The translations under genes and the position numbers were made by a program. Shown piece by piece: positions 1-8,151 of a stretch of DNA of 64,000 bases (the stretch's first letter is position 1; the number at the start of each line of letters is the position of its first letter). Source of the DNA: Pseudorhizobium flavum (lineage in GTDB: Bacteria > Pseudomonadota > Alphaproteobacteria > Rhizobiales > Rhizobiaceae); contig NZ_LR723670.1 of the NCBI RefSeq assembly GCF_902502825.2, forward strand, positions 1,984,001 through 2,048,000, given 5' to 3'. Under the pieces are notes generated by a model. That model had not been told where the DNA came from, did not search any database, and saw nothing but the letters and a program-made list of their open reading frames with translations.

Positions 1-1
1 G

Positions 2-313
2 ACCGGCGGGCCAGCGCGCTACGTTGAGGTCGCGGAAACCGGCGGAAGATTGGGCTTCATCACCCCGATGACCCACAATTTCTGCGAAAGCTGCAATCGG
101 GTCCGCCTCACCTGCACGGGCACACTCTACATGTGCCTCGGACAGAACGACGCCGCGGACCTGCGCACGGCGTTACGAGCCTCCGACGACGATGCCTATC
201 TTTTCGCCGCTATCGACGAGGCAATCCTGCGTAAGCCGAAAGGGCACGATTTCATCATCGACCGCAACAATCGCCCGGCCGTGCCACGCCATATGAGCGT
301 CACCGGAGGCTGA
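2..313 (+). CDS. moaA: GTP 3',8-cyclase MoaA, C-terminal part (cut by window edge)
   Basis: This is the last ~103 residues of MoaA, the radical-SAM enzyme that with MoaC makes cyclic pyranopterin monophosphate from GTP in molybdenum cofactor synthesis. The frame is open from base 2. The C-terminal 4Fe-4S cluster motif is visible as [15 protein letters not shown] followed by LYMCLGQ, giving the CX2CX13C spacing typical of the family. The chain ends in the usual basic tail with RHMSVTGG. The 5' end and the N-terminal CX3CX2C radical-SAM motif lie outside the window. No other molybdopterin gene follows on this strand. Confidence 0.95.
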   Translation, partial: TGGPARYVEVAETGGRLGFITPMTHNFCESCNRVRLTCTGTLYMCLGQNDAADLRTALRASDDDAYLFAAIDEAILRKPKGHDFIIDRNNRPAVPRHMSVTGG

Positions 314-363
314 GCCCGCAGGTACGCTGCCCCTGTTGTTTCACAGTACTCTATAGCGGACAC

Positions 364-388
364 AAAAAAAGGCGCGGTTACCCACGCC
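364..388 (-). terminator. Rho-independent terminator of dksA
   Basis: Read on the minus strand, GGCGTGG, loop GTAA, CCGCGCC (7 bp with one G-T wobble) is followed directly by seven T. It lies 28 bases past the dksA stop codon. Confidence 0.85.
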
Positions 389-416
389 CAGTCGTCTCAT
401 GCAAGGGTGAAGCTAC

Positions 417-836
417 CTATTCGTCGCGATAGACCTTCTCGCGGCGCTCGTGGCGCTCCTGGGCCTCGATCGACAATGTCGCAATCGGACGGGCATCAAG
501 ACGCTTGAGGCCGATCGGCTCGCCGGTTTCCTCGCAGAAGCCGTAGGTGCCGTCTTCGATGCGCTGCAAGGCGGCGTCGATCTTGGAGATCAACTTTCGC
601 TGCCGGTCGCGAGCGCGTAGTTCGATCGCCCTGTCGGTCTCCGAAGAGGCCCGATCGGCGAGATCCGGATGGTTTGCACTTTCTTCCGCGAGATGGTCCA
701 GCGTCTCGCGCGCCTCCCTGAGGATGTCGTTCTTCCAGGCGATCAGCTTCGCCCTGAAATACGCCCTCTGGTTCGCATTCATGAACTCGTCGTCTTCCGA
801 GAGCACATAATTGCTAAGATCGATCTTCTCACTCAA
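417..836 (-). CDS. dksA: RNA polymerase-binding transcription factor DksA
   Basis: DksA/TraR-family protein of 139 residues that would bind the RNA polymerase secondary channel and act with ppGpp. The long coiled-coil arm is clear (ANQRAYFRAKLIAWKNDIL onward). The zinc-finger region reads YGFCEETGEPIGLKRL, so only one of the four canonical cysteines remains, as in other alphaproteobacterial DksA proteins. The start chosen is TTG at 836: it has GGGAG 6-8 bases upstream and gives the expected N-terminus (SEKIDLSNYVL after the start). Starting at ATG 857 or 899 would run into the promoter seen at 871-899. Monocistronic, with its own terminator. Confidence 0.92.
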   Translation of the reverse strand: MSEKIDLSNYVLSEDDEFMNANQRAYFRAKLIAWKNDILREARETLDHLAEESANHPDLADRASSETDRAIELRARDRQRKLISKIDAALQRIEDGTYGFCEETGEPIGLKRLDARPIATLSIEAQERHERREKVYRDE

Positions 837-870
837 CGCGATTCTCCCGAAGAACATCTCAAGGCGGGCT

Positions 871-899
871 CTATATCCCAATCGGCTACTGCGGTTCAA
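871..899 (-). promoter_or_regulatory. sigma70-type promoter for dksA
   Basis: On the minus strand TTGAAC (894-899), a 17-base spacer, then ATATAG (871-876). The predicted transcript would start near 864, leaving a ~28-base leader before the TTG start at 836. This supports the short form of dksA. Confidence 0.55.
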
Positions 900-1104
900 G
901 CCTGTTGGGTGCTTTACGGCGATTTTTAAAACTGTCGCAATATTGGGCTAAGAGCCTAGGATTCAACCAGTTTATTCTTTGAAGCATCGACCATCTACTC
1001 TCTCACTTGCCTCCCGCCCCAACGCTACGTTGCCGACCATGGTCATGGTTGACGTCATTCCTCCCCCCGGTTACCCATCGACTGAACCGCTCCTCAGGCC
1101 CTTG

Positions 1105-1608
1105 ATGAACATGATCTCCCAGCCCCTCACCCGCGTTTATCTGCTGCGTCATGCAAGGTCTGCCTGGGCGCAGCCTGGTAAACGGGATTTCGACAGGCCG
1201 CTGGACGACGAGGGCTATGCGGAAGCCGAGATCGTGGCGGAGAAGGCCCTGGATCGGGGCTACAGACCCGCCCGGGTTATCAGTTCGACCGCCCTGCGCT
1301 GCCGTCAGACCGCCGAAGCTATACGACGCGCCCTCGATCAGGACCTGGAGCTGCTATTCATCGACGAACTCTACAACGCCCCGCTCGATGTCTATCTTGA
1401 AATGATCGCGTCTTCGACCGAAGCCGAGTCCATGATGTTCATCGGCCACAACCCAACGATCGAAGAGGTATTCGAGAAGCTTGCCGGCGCCGATACCACC
1501 GCGGCCGCGATTCCGACCGGCTACCCAACGGCCGGACTGGCCGTGCTCGAACGCCCGGCGACTTCCAATGAGCGCCACTGGACCCTGGCAGACTTCCTGA
1601 CTTCCTGA
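1105..1608 (+). CDS. SixA-like histidine phosphatase
   Basis: Histidine phosphatase superfamily protein of 167 residues, closest in size and layout to SixA, which removes phosphate from phosphohistidine on Hpt or PTS proteins. The phosphate-accepting motif is LRHARSAW (catalytic His16), then SSTALRCRQTAEA, and the second catalytic histidine in MFIGHNPTIEE. The frame is open back to 979, but that stretch is Pro/Ser-rich and unlike the family. ATG 1105 has AGG 6 bases upstream and places the RHG motif at the usual distance; ATG 1111 is an alternative. Its target is unknown; a stand-alone Hpt protein is encoded at 7783-8151 but is not adjacent. Confidence 0.85.
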   Translation: MNMISQPLTRVYLLRHARSAWAQPGKRDFDRPLDDEGYAEAEIVAEKALDRGYRPARVISSTALRCRQTAEAIRRALDQDLELLFIDELYNAPLDVYLEMIASSTEAESMMFIGHNPTIEEVFEKLAGADTTAAAIPTGYPTAGLAVLERPATSNERHWTLADFLTS

Positions 1609-1675
1609 CTGCCTGATACAGGAGCCAGCTTTCATCCCCGGCATCAGGCGCCTATATAGGCGAAAACAAGGGGAT

Positions 1676-3151
1676 GTGACTTTGCCGCCTTCGCTGACCA
1701 GCCTCACTGACGACGCACGAATCGCTCTGGACAACCTCGGAGACAGGGCCTCTTCCCTGGTGAACCCTTCGATCCGGCTCGGCGTCACTGGCCTCTCGCG
1801 GGCCGGTAAGACGGTCTTCATCTCCTCCCTGGTCCACAATCTCTTGAATGGTGGGCGATTGCCCCTGTTCGAGCCCGTCCGCTCCGGCCGCGTCTCGCGC
1901 GTGCGGCTGGAGCCGCAACCAGACGACGCAATCCCTCGCTTCCAGTATGAGGATCACATACAGGCACTTGTCAGGGAGAGGGTATGGCCGGACTCGACGC
2001 GCGCCCTTTCCGAACTGCGCATCACCCTGGATTACCAGAGCGCCAGCGGGTGGAGCCGGATGTTCTCGCGCGGCCGCCTGTCCATCGACATCGTCGACTA
2101 TCCGGGCGAGTGGCTGCTGGACCTGCCGCTTCTCGCTCGGGACTACCGAACTTTCAGCGCCAACACGGTTGGCCTTGCACGGAGCGGCGTCCGCGCGGAG
2201 CTTTCCAGAGAGTGGCTCGCCCTGGCGGAAAGCGTCGATGCGGAGGCACCCGGCGACGAGATGGCCGCACGCCGTCTTTCCGAAGCCTTCGCTGCCTACC
2301 TGAAGACCTGCAAATCAGACGAACGATCACTTTCGACCCTTCCGCCAGGCCGGTTCCTGATGCCCGGGGATCTCGACGGTTCACCTGCCCTCACCTTCTC
2401 GCCGCTGCCCCATGTCCCGGAAGAGCGCGCACCGAAGGGTTCGCTTCGCGCGATGATGGAGCGGCGTTATGAAGCCTACAAATCGGTCGTCGTGAAGCCC
2501 TTCTTCCGAGAGCATTTTGCGCGGCTTGACCGGCAGATCGTGCTGATCGACGCGCTGCAGGCGATCAACCGTGGCGAGGAGGCGGTCCACGATCTTGAAC
2601 GGGCACTCGGCGATGTCCTTGCCTGCTTTCGTCCGGGGACAAACAGCTTGCTGTCGTCTCTCATCGGGCGGCGGATTGACAAGGTTCTGGTCGCCGCCAC
2701 CAAGGCCGATCACCTTCATCACGAGAGCCATGACCGGCTGGAGCGCATCACCGCTCGCCTGGTCAATCGCGCGATCACTCGAATCGGCATGGCGGGCGCA
2801 GGAATCGAGGTTATGGCCATCGCGTCGGTGCGGGCCACGCGCGAGGCGACGGTCACCGAGGGGGGACACGTTCTCCCGGTCATCGTCGGCACGCCAATGG
2901 CGGGCGAAACGATCGGATCCGAAATGTTCGACGGTCTCCGCAAGACCGCCGTCTTCCCCGGCGATCTGCCCGCCAGCCCGGACGTTCTCTTCAGAGGGCC
3001 CGACGGCGGCCAGCCGGAGTTTCCGGAGATCAACTTCATCCGCTTCCGCCCTCCCGCACTGGAAGAGACGAGCGGCGGCCTCAAGCTTTCCGTGCCGCAT
3101 ATCCGCCTGGACCGCGCGCTGCAGTTTCTTCTGGGGGATCGACTCGCATGA
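1676..3151 (+). CDS. YcjX-family P-loop GTPase/ATPase
   Basis: YcjX-like protein of 491 residues (DUF463 family). Walker A is GLSRAGKTVF (residues 39-48), a switch-like motif is VDYPGEWLLDLPLL, and a base-specificity-like motif is TKADHL. The family is conserved next to YcjF proteins and is linked in enterobacteria with the phage-shock regulon; its molecular job is not established. The GTG at 1676 sits only 2 bases after AAGGGG. TTG at 1682, eight bases after AAGGGG, would be the better placed start and removes only two residues. The stop overlaps the next start (ATGA), so the two genes are translationally coupled. Confidence 0.88.
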   Translation: MTLPPSLTSLTDDARIALDNLGDRASSLVNPSIRLGVTGLSRAGKTVFISSLVHNLLNGGRLPLFEPVRSGRVSRVRLEPQPDDAIPRFQYEDHIQALVRERVWPDSTRALSELRITLDYQSASGWSRMFSRGRLSIDIVDYPGEWLLDLPLLARDYRTFSANTVGLARSGVRAELSREWLALAESVDAEAPGDEMAARRLSEAFAAYLKTCKSDERSLSTLPPGRFLMPGDLDGSPALTFSPLPHVPEERAPKGSLRAMMERRYEAYKSVVVKPFFREHFARLDRQIVLIDALQAINRGEEAVHDLERALGDVLACFRPGTNSLLSSLIGRRIDKVLVAATKADHLHHESHDRLERITARLVNRAITRIGMAGAGIEVMAIASVRATREATVTEGGHVLPVIVGTPMAGETIGSEMFDGLRKTAVFPGDLPASPDVLFRGPDGGQPEFPEINFIRFRPPALEETSGGLKLSVPHIRLDRALQFLLGDRLA

Positions 3152-4227
3152 CGACATCGGACCGCAACGGACGCCGCCCCGGCGCTTTTCGCATCGAAGA
3201 CGAGGAGGAAGGGCACGGTCCCTCCCCTGCCGTACGCAGGTCGCCGCGGAGCTTCGAGGAGAACGTCCTCCTGACGTCGGAGGAGGACGATCCCTTCCTG
3301 ACGCCGCCCGAACTTGCGGATCGGGACGTTCCCGTCGCAGAACCGAGGACACGCAGACGGTTCTCCTTCGCCAATGTCGCACTTGCCGCGTTCGGCACGT
3401 TTCTTTCGCTGGCCTTCGGCCTCTGGGCGGACAGCGTCGTACGGAACCTCTTTGCCCGTTCGGACTGGCTTGGTTACGCGGCACTGTCAGCCCTTGCGAT
3501 TGGGCTGATCGCGGTTGCGGTCGTTGTGGGCCGGGAGATCTACGGCCTCATGCGTCTTTCGGCAGTCCAGACACTGAAGGTCGAGGCCGAGGAAGCCGCA
3601 GCAGCACCCCTTCCCGGTCCGGCCAGGGCCGTAGTGGCAACTCTCGCCCGCCTCCTTTCGCACCGGGCGGAGACGGCCAACGGACGTGCCGTCCTGGAAG
3701 CGACAAAGGACGAGATCATCGACGGACCACAGATGATCGAACTCGCTGAACGCGAACTGCTCGCGCCGCTCGACAGGCGCGCGCGGGCGCTCATCCTCAA
3801 TGCCTCCAAGCGGGTCTCGATCGTGACCGCCGTCAGCCCTCGCGCCATCGTCGATCTTGCCTATGTCATCTTCGAGGTATCGCGGCTGGTGCGCGCCATG
3901 GCGGAGTTGTACGGCGGCAGGCCAGGAACGCTCGGCCTCTTTCGCCTCTTGCGTGATGTCGTGGCGCACCTGGCGGTCACCGGCTCGATTGCGGTGGGTG
4001 ATGGTCTGGCACAGCAGGTGCTGGGCCACGGCGTCGCCGCCAGGCTCTCAAAGCGCCTCGGTGAAGGCGTGATAAACGGGCTCCTCACCGCGCGCATCGG
4101 CATTGCCGCAATGGACCTCTGCCGACCGCTGCCGTTTCGCGCGCTGAAGCGCCCCGGAGTCGGCGACTTCTTTGGTGATCTGGCGCAATTCGGCCGAGAC
4201 GACGATACCCGCGACACACCGCGATAG
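3148..4227 (+). CDS. YcjF/TIGR01620-family inner membrane protein
   Basis: Membrane protein of 359 residues, partner of the upstream YcjX-like NTPase. The N-terminal ~65 residues are acidic and probably disordered and cytoplasmic. Two hydrophobic segments follow (about residues 70-95 and 107-132, the second ending in GREIYGLMRL). The C-terminal ~220 residues form the conserved DUF697-like helical domain with AERELLAPLDRRARALI and the ending LCRPLPFRALKRPG. Starts at the ATGA overlap with ycjX. Function unknown; the coupling suggests a complex. Confidence 0.85.
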   Translation: MTTSDRNGRRPGAFRIEDEEEGHGPSPAVRRSPRSFEENVLLTSEEDDPFLTPPELADRDVPVAEPRTRRRFSFANVALAAFGTFLSLAFGLWADSVVRNLFARSDWLGYAALSALAIGLIAVAVVVGREIYGLMRLSAVQTLKVEAEEAAAAPLPGPARAVVATLARLLSHRAETANGRAVLEATKDEIIDGPQMIELAERELLAPLDRRARALILNASKRVSIVTAVSPRAIVDLAYVIFEVSRLVRAMAELYGGRPGTLGLFRLLRDVVAHLAVTGSIAVGDGLAQQVLGHGVAARLSKRLGEGVINGLLTARIGIAAMDLCRPLPFRALKRPGVGDFFGDLAQFGRDDDTRDTPR

Positions 4228-4319
4228 TCGTTCCAGAACGTCGCGGATACCACTCATTAACCAATCCGAAGCTATGGTGAACGCTCGAAAACGAGCTGGC
4301 ACCCGCCTAGGAAAGCACC

Positions 4320-4868
4320 ATGTATCTGCGCATCTTTTCCGTGATCGGCGGCCTCGCTGCCGCCTTCATCGCCGACTCCGGCATGGCGCCCGATGCGTCA
4401 GCCGCACCGCGGGACAAGGCATTCTTCCAGTCGGTCGCCGGCACCTGGAAGGGTCCGGGCGAGATCGTCGCCGGCAAGTACAAGGGCACCAAGTTCAACT
4501 GCAGCCTGACGGGACAATCGGTTTCCAGCACAGAAGCCGGCATCAAGCTTGACGGCACCTGCCGGGTTGGTGTCTTCAAGCAGCCCATGTCTGCTGTGAT
4601 CACGCAGAACGGCAAGGGCTACAAGGGCAAGTTCCTGGATGGCGCCGAGGGCAAGGGCCTCGATATCGTCTCGGGTGCCGTGAACGGCGACAAGGTGGTG
4701 GTCGGAATCAACCGCGCCCAGTTGAACGGGGCCATGGTTGCGAGCCTGCGAGACCCCAACACCATGAACATCACGATCTCGGTCAAGGTGGAAGATCAAA
4801 TGATCCCGGTCATCGGGCTTACTCTCGACCGCGACCTCGATTCGATCGCAGTGGGCTCGATCGACTAG
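4320..4868 (+). CDS. secreted conserved hypothetical protein
   Basis: Protein of 182 residues with an N-terminal signal peptide (hydrophobic to about residue 20, likely cleavage after DASA). The mature part starts with a lipocalin-like AGTWKGPGEIV motif, then about eight alternating polar/hydrophobic strands with glycine turns (FNCSLTGQS, GTCRVGVF, NGKGYKGKFLDG). It looks like a small periplasmic beta-barrel, but I recognise no named family. Two cysteines (CSL, CRV) could form a disulfide. The stop overlaps the convergent folK stop by four bases. Confidence 0.7.
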   Translation: MYLRIFSVIGGLAAAFIADSGMAPDASAAPRDKAFFQSVAGTWKGPGEIVAGKYKGTKFNCSLTGQSVSSTEAGIKLDGTCRVGVFKQPMSAVITQNGKGYKGKFLDGAEGKGLDIVSGAVNGDKVVVGINRAQLNGAMVASLRDPNTMNITISVKVEDQMIPVIGLTLDRDLDSIAVGSID

Positions 4869-5368
4869 CGTTCGCGCCACCAGTTCTGGTTTTCGCTCGC
4901 GGGATGGATGCCGCTACTATCCGTCCTGCGAAGCCATTCCGATAGGCTCTGGCCGGACACCACCATCTCGGGCGCGATTTCTGCGAGTGGCACGAGTACG
5001 AAAGCACGCTCCACCATCCGAGGATGCGGAAGCGCCAGCCTTTCGGTTTCCATTTCCCGGTTACCGAAGGTGAGGATGTCGATGTCGATCGTCCTCGGTC
5101 CCCAACGCTCGACCCGTTCCCTCTTCATGCTGCGTTCCACCGACAGGCAGACATCCAGAAGCGCCTCTGGCCCCAGCGATGTCTCCACCAGAGCACAACA
5201 GTTCAGGAAATCCGGCTGGTCCGTCTTGCCCCATGGCGGTGTCTTGTAAAGCCGCGATACGGCTGACACTGTGCAGTCGTCGCGCGAATCGAGTCCCTGC
5301 AGGGCCTCCGCCATCGCAGCTTGCGGATCCCCAATATTTCCCCCAAGGCCAAGCGCCGCTGTGGTCAT
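4865..5368 (-). CDS. folK: HPPK, 6-hydroxymethyl-7,8-dihydropterin pyrophosphokinase
   Basis: FolK, 167 residues, transfers pyrophosphate from ATP to 6-hydroxymethyl-dihydropterin in folate synthesis. Diagnostic motifs are ALGLGGNIGDP at the N-terminus, YKTPPWGKTDQPDFLN and the Mg/ATP signature RWGPRTIDIDIL, followed by LPHPRMVERAFVL. ATG 5368 is chosen; the frame runs open to 5434 but that would overlap the end of folB. Last gene of the folP-folB-folK operon, seven bases after folB. Confidence 0.95.
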   Translation of the reverse strand: MTTAALGLGGNIGDPQAAMAEALQGLDSRDDCTVSAVSRLYKTPPWGKTDQPDFLNCCALVETSLGPEALLDVCLSVERSMKRERVERWGPRTIDIDILTFGNREMETERLALPHPRMVERAFVLVPLAEIAPEMVVSGQSLSEWLRRTDSSGIHPASENQNWWRER

Positions 5369-5375
5369 GATCTTG

Positions 5376-5741
5376 TCAGCGCCTATGCACGACGCGCACT
5401 TCCGCATAATCCAGCACCCCCTGGATTGGCGCACTCGGCTTGCGCACCGTTATGGCGGCCATGCCGATCTGAGGAAAACGCTGGCAGAGCGCTACGGCAA
5501 TGTCCATGGCGAGCGTCTCGATCAGCCGTCGCTGGCTGCCCCTGACGATCTCCTCGATGAGGGTGAAGGCGACACCGTAATCAACAGTGTCCTCAACGCG
5601 ATCGCTGGTCAGCACGTCGCCCGCTTCCACCTCCAGTTCCGCATCCACGAAGAACCGCTGCCCCAGACGGTTTTCTTCCGCATGGACACCATGACGAGCG
5701 AAGAAGGCGCAATTCTTGAGGGTGATCGTGTAGGTACTCAC
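5376..5741 (-). CDS. folB: dihydroneopterin aldolase
   Basis: FolB, 121 residues, the standard length. It splits dihydroneopterin to 6-hydroxymethyl-dihydropterin and glycolaldehyde, feeding FolK. Motifs are FFARHGVHAEENRLGQRFFV (substrate-binding Glu) and the C-terminal VRKPSAPIQGVLDYAEV with the catalytic lysine. The start overlaps the folP stop by four bases, so the folate genes are tightly coupled. Confidence 0.95.
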   Translation of the reverse strand: MSTYTITLKNCAFFARHGVHAEENRLGQRFFVDAELEVEAGDVLTSDRVEDTVDYGVAFTLIEEIVRGSQRRLIETLAMDIAVALCQRFPQIGMAAITVRKPSAPIQGVLDYAEVRVVHRR

Positions 5742-6598
5742 TGAAGCGTCTCCTCTGCGTGAACATGGATCAAGGCGTCCGCAATACCGAGCGCGTCACG
5801 GTTGGCGGCAACATTGTGGACCCGAAAGATCGCGGCACCAGCGAGCCGCAGGATTGCCGTCGTCGCCGCCGTTCCGATATCACGGTCTGCAGCCATGTCC
5901 CGACCGGTTGCCGCGCCTATGAAACGCTTACGGGACGCACCGACGAGCCATGGGAAGCCGATCTGCGTCAATTCGGCGAAGCGCGCCATGATCTGGAGAT
6001 TGTGGTCGGAATCCTTGGCGAAGCCGAAACCCGGATCGAGCACGATGGCCTCGGACGCCACGCCGGCCGCCTCGGCGATGGCGAGCGAAACCTTGAAGAA
6101 GGCGTGCTGGTCTGCGATCACATCGTCGAAGATCTCGCCTTCCCGGCCGCGACCAGTATGCATGATGCAGAGCCCGGCGCCCGTCTCGGCCGCAACGGAC
6201 GCGATCGCTGGCTCCCGCTGCAGGCCGTGGACATCATTGATGATGTGGGCACCCGCTGCCATCGCCAGGCGGGCGGTTTCGGCGCGATAGGTGTCCACGG
6301 ATATCAGGGCATCCGTTTCTTTCGTTAGCCGCTCGATCACCGGAAGCACCCGATCCTGTTCTTCCGCAGCGCTGACCGGCGCTCCGCCAGGCCGGGTGGA
6401 TTCGCCGCCGACGTCGAGGATCGCCGCCCCCTCGCGAACGCAGTCAAGGCCATGGGCGACCGCAACCTCGAGACTGCGGTGCAACCCACCGTCCGAAAAT
6501 GAATCTGGCGTAACGTTGATGATGGCCATGATATGGCCGCGGTTGGCCAGTTCAAGGTGACGACCACGGCCGACCCGCCAGATTTTCGGGAGGGGCAT
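5738..6598 (-). CDS. folP: dihydropteroate synthase
   Basis: FolP, 286 residues, joins hydroxymethyl-dihydropterin pyrophosphate with p-aminobenzoate; it is the sulfonamide target. Signatures present are MAIINVTPDSFSDGG, ILDVGGESTRPGG, ISVDTYRAETA, DPGFGFAKD and GASRKRFIG. Start ATG 6598 (MPLPKIWRV) gives the family length; the frame is open to 6694 but the extra part is not family-like. No strong Shine-Dalgarno is visible. First gene of folPBK. Confidence 0.93.
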   Translation of the reverse strand: MPLPKIWRVGRGRHLELANRGHIMAIINVTPDSFSDGGLHRSLEVAVAHGLDCVREGAAILDVGGESTRPGGAPVSAAEEQDRVLPVIERLTKETDALISVDTYRAETARLAMAAGAHIINDVHGLQREPAIASVAAETGAGLCIMHTGRGREGEIFDDVIADQHAFFKVSLAIAEAAGVASEAIVLDPGFGFAKDSDHNLQIMARFAELTQIGFPWLVGASRKRFIGAATGRDMAADRDIGTAATTAILRLAGAAIFRVHNVAANRDALGIADALIHVHAEETLQ

Positions 6599-6711
6599 GT
6601 TCGGCTTGGCATCATCTGTGCGGGAGTAACGCAAATTTTTCTGCCTCTGTGTTGCGCCGCCGACGGCTATGCCCCAAGCTCCCATCAAGTTCAATGTCCG
6701 CAGGCTCCAGA

Positions 6712-7332
6712 ATGTCGCTGATTCCCTGTTTTCGCCGTGTCGCCGGCGGGCTGGTTGCTATGTGCATGCTCTCGTCCGTGGCCTCGGCTGAGCCGTTGAT
6801 CAGCAAGACTTACGGCTATTTCTCGATCGGCGGGAAAACTGCCGAGGCACTGGACCGCGAGCTTGAGCGGCGTGGACCCGTGACCAATGCCACCGGGCAT
6901 CGCCATCCGGGGGCGACGGAGATCAAGTTTGGTGGTGAGGTCACCTATCTCGAGCGCGGCAAGCAGTGTTCAGTGGGCAACGTGAAGGTCACGTTGAAGA
7001 CAAACCTCATCCTGCCTCGCTGGAAGAACCGCCGCACCGCCGACAAGAACCTGCGCTTCATCTGGGACACGCTGTCGGCAGACATCAAGCGACACGAGGA
7101 GCGACATGCGGAGATAGCCCGCACCTATGCGCGAACCCTTGAAAGGGATCTGCACGCCCTCCGCTCCGCCAGCAGTTGCCCGGAACTGGAGAAAAAGGTC
7201 GGCGCGGTAACGAAGCGCGTCCTCGAAGCCCATGATCGCGACCAGATGCGGTTCGATCAGATCGAATCAAAGAATTTCGACAGCCGAATGATGCGTCTGC
7301 TGAAGTACCGGATGGGACAGAACGACGGATGA
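6712..7332 (+). CDS. DUF922-family putative periplasmic zinc protease
   Basis: Protein of 206 residues with a signal peptide (basic RR near the N-terminus, hydrophobic core, cleavage near VASA-EP). The core is DUF922, annotated as a putative Zn-dependent protease: WDTLSADIKRHEERHAEIA carries the HEXXH-like HEERH with a following E/H. A CX~95C pair could form a disulfide. ATG 6694 is an alternative start six codons upstream. A second DUF922 protein lies at 23688-24368. The substrate is unknown and activity unproven for the family. Confidence 0.75.
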   Translation: MSLIPCFRRVAGGLVAMCMLSSVASAEPLISKTYGYFSIGGKTAEALDRELERRGPVTNATGHRHPGATEIKFGGEVTYLERGKQCSVGNVKVTLKTNLILPRWKNRRTADKNLRFIWDTLSADIKRHEERHAEIARTYARTLERDLHALRSASSCPELEKKVGAVTKRVLEAHDRDQMRFDQIESKNFDSRMMRLLKYRMGQNDG

Positions 7333-7352
7333 CCCGGAGCTAGCTCGACGCG

Positions 7353-7673
7353 TCAGCCTTGTCTCTCAGGCACCTGGACAACCAGCCCTTCGAGCGCATC
7401 AGTCATCTTGATCTGACAGGAAAGACGGGAGGTCGGCCGCACATCGTGGGCGAAATCGAGCATATCCTCTTCCATGGCCGAGGGCGCGCCCACGGCTTCA
7501 GCCCATGCATCGTCAACATAGACGTGACAAGTAGCACAGGCACAGGCGCCACCGCATTCGGCTTCGATGCCGGGCACGGAGTTGCGGACGGCATTCTCCA
7601 TCACCGTCGATCCGTTGCTCGCATCGATATCGAAGCGCGTTCCGTCGAAGGCGACGATGGTCAGTTTCGTCAT
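7353..7673 (-). CDS. adrenodoxin-type 2Fe-2S ferredoxin
   Basis: Ferredoxin of 106 residues with the vertebrate/ISC-type ligand spacing C40-X5-C46-X2-C49-X36-C86 ([15 protein letters not shown], later RLSCQIK). It would shuttle single electrons to cytochromes P450, Rieske oxygenases or Fe-S assembly. No isc/hsc genes or P450 are nearby, so the partner cannot be named. Single gene, convergent with the DUF922 gene and 109 bases past the Hpt gene on the same strand. Confidence 0.9.
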   Translation of the reverse strand: MTKLTIVAFDGTRFDIDASNGSTVMENAVRNSVPGIEAECGGACACATCHVYVDDAWAEAVGAPSAMEEDMLDFAHDVRPTSRLSCQIKMTDALEGLVVQVPERQG

Positions 7674-7782
7674 GATCAGGAAATCCGTATGAACAGTCTC
7701 GATGAACGGGTCTGCTCATCGAGCAGTTCCGCCGGGCCGTCAACATAGGTTTGCATGCCCGGCGCCGCAATGGTGGGCGGGC

Positions 7783-8151
7783 TTATCGGCAGAGCTTGAG
7801 AATGAAGTTTTCCGTTTCGACGATGGCTGTTGCGATCTTCGCCATCGATGTCGCCTCGGCTCCCTTTTCCTCGATCCGCATCGCCAGATCGGCGACGGTG
7901 AATGCGCCGACCGAGGATGCCGCACCCTTCAGCCGATGAGCGACAGCAATAATGACGGAACTTTCTCCGCTGCTCATCTCCAGCATGGCCTTGCGCGCCT
8001 GCCGTGCGAAAATCTGCAGGATCTCGACTTCGAGGGTCTTGTCTCCCATCGTCTGTCGAGCGAGATGCACGAGGTCTATCGGTCGGGACTGGGATGGGGA
8101 GAGCGCCCGCTGGGTCGGAGGGGCTTCGAATGCAATTGCTGTTGCGGCCAT
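7783..8151 (-). CDS. stand-alone histidine phosphotransfer (Hpt) protein
   Basis: Hpt protein of 122 residues with no kinase or receiver domain. The phosphorylatable His72 sits in VAHRLKGAASSVGA, the classic HXLKGXA motif, within a four-helix bundle (about residues 25-120). It should relay phosphate between response-regulator receivers. It is divergent from the giant polar-growth gene and shares a 459-base promoter region with cell-cycle-like sites, so a role in a polarity or cell-cycle phosphorelay is possible; that is inference. No cognate kinase is in the window. Confidence 0.85.
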   Translation of the reverse strand: MAATAIAFEAPPTQRALSPSQSRPIDLVHLARQTMGDKTLEVEILQIFARQARKAMLEMSSGESSVIIAVAHRLKGAASSVGAFTVADLAMRIEEKGAEATSMAKIATAIVETENFILKLCR

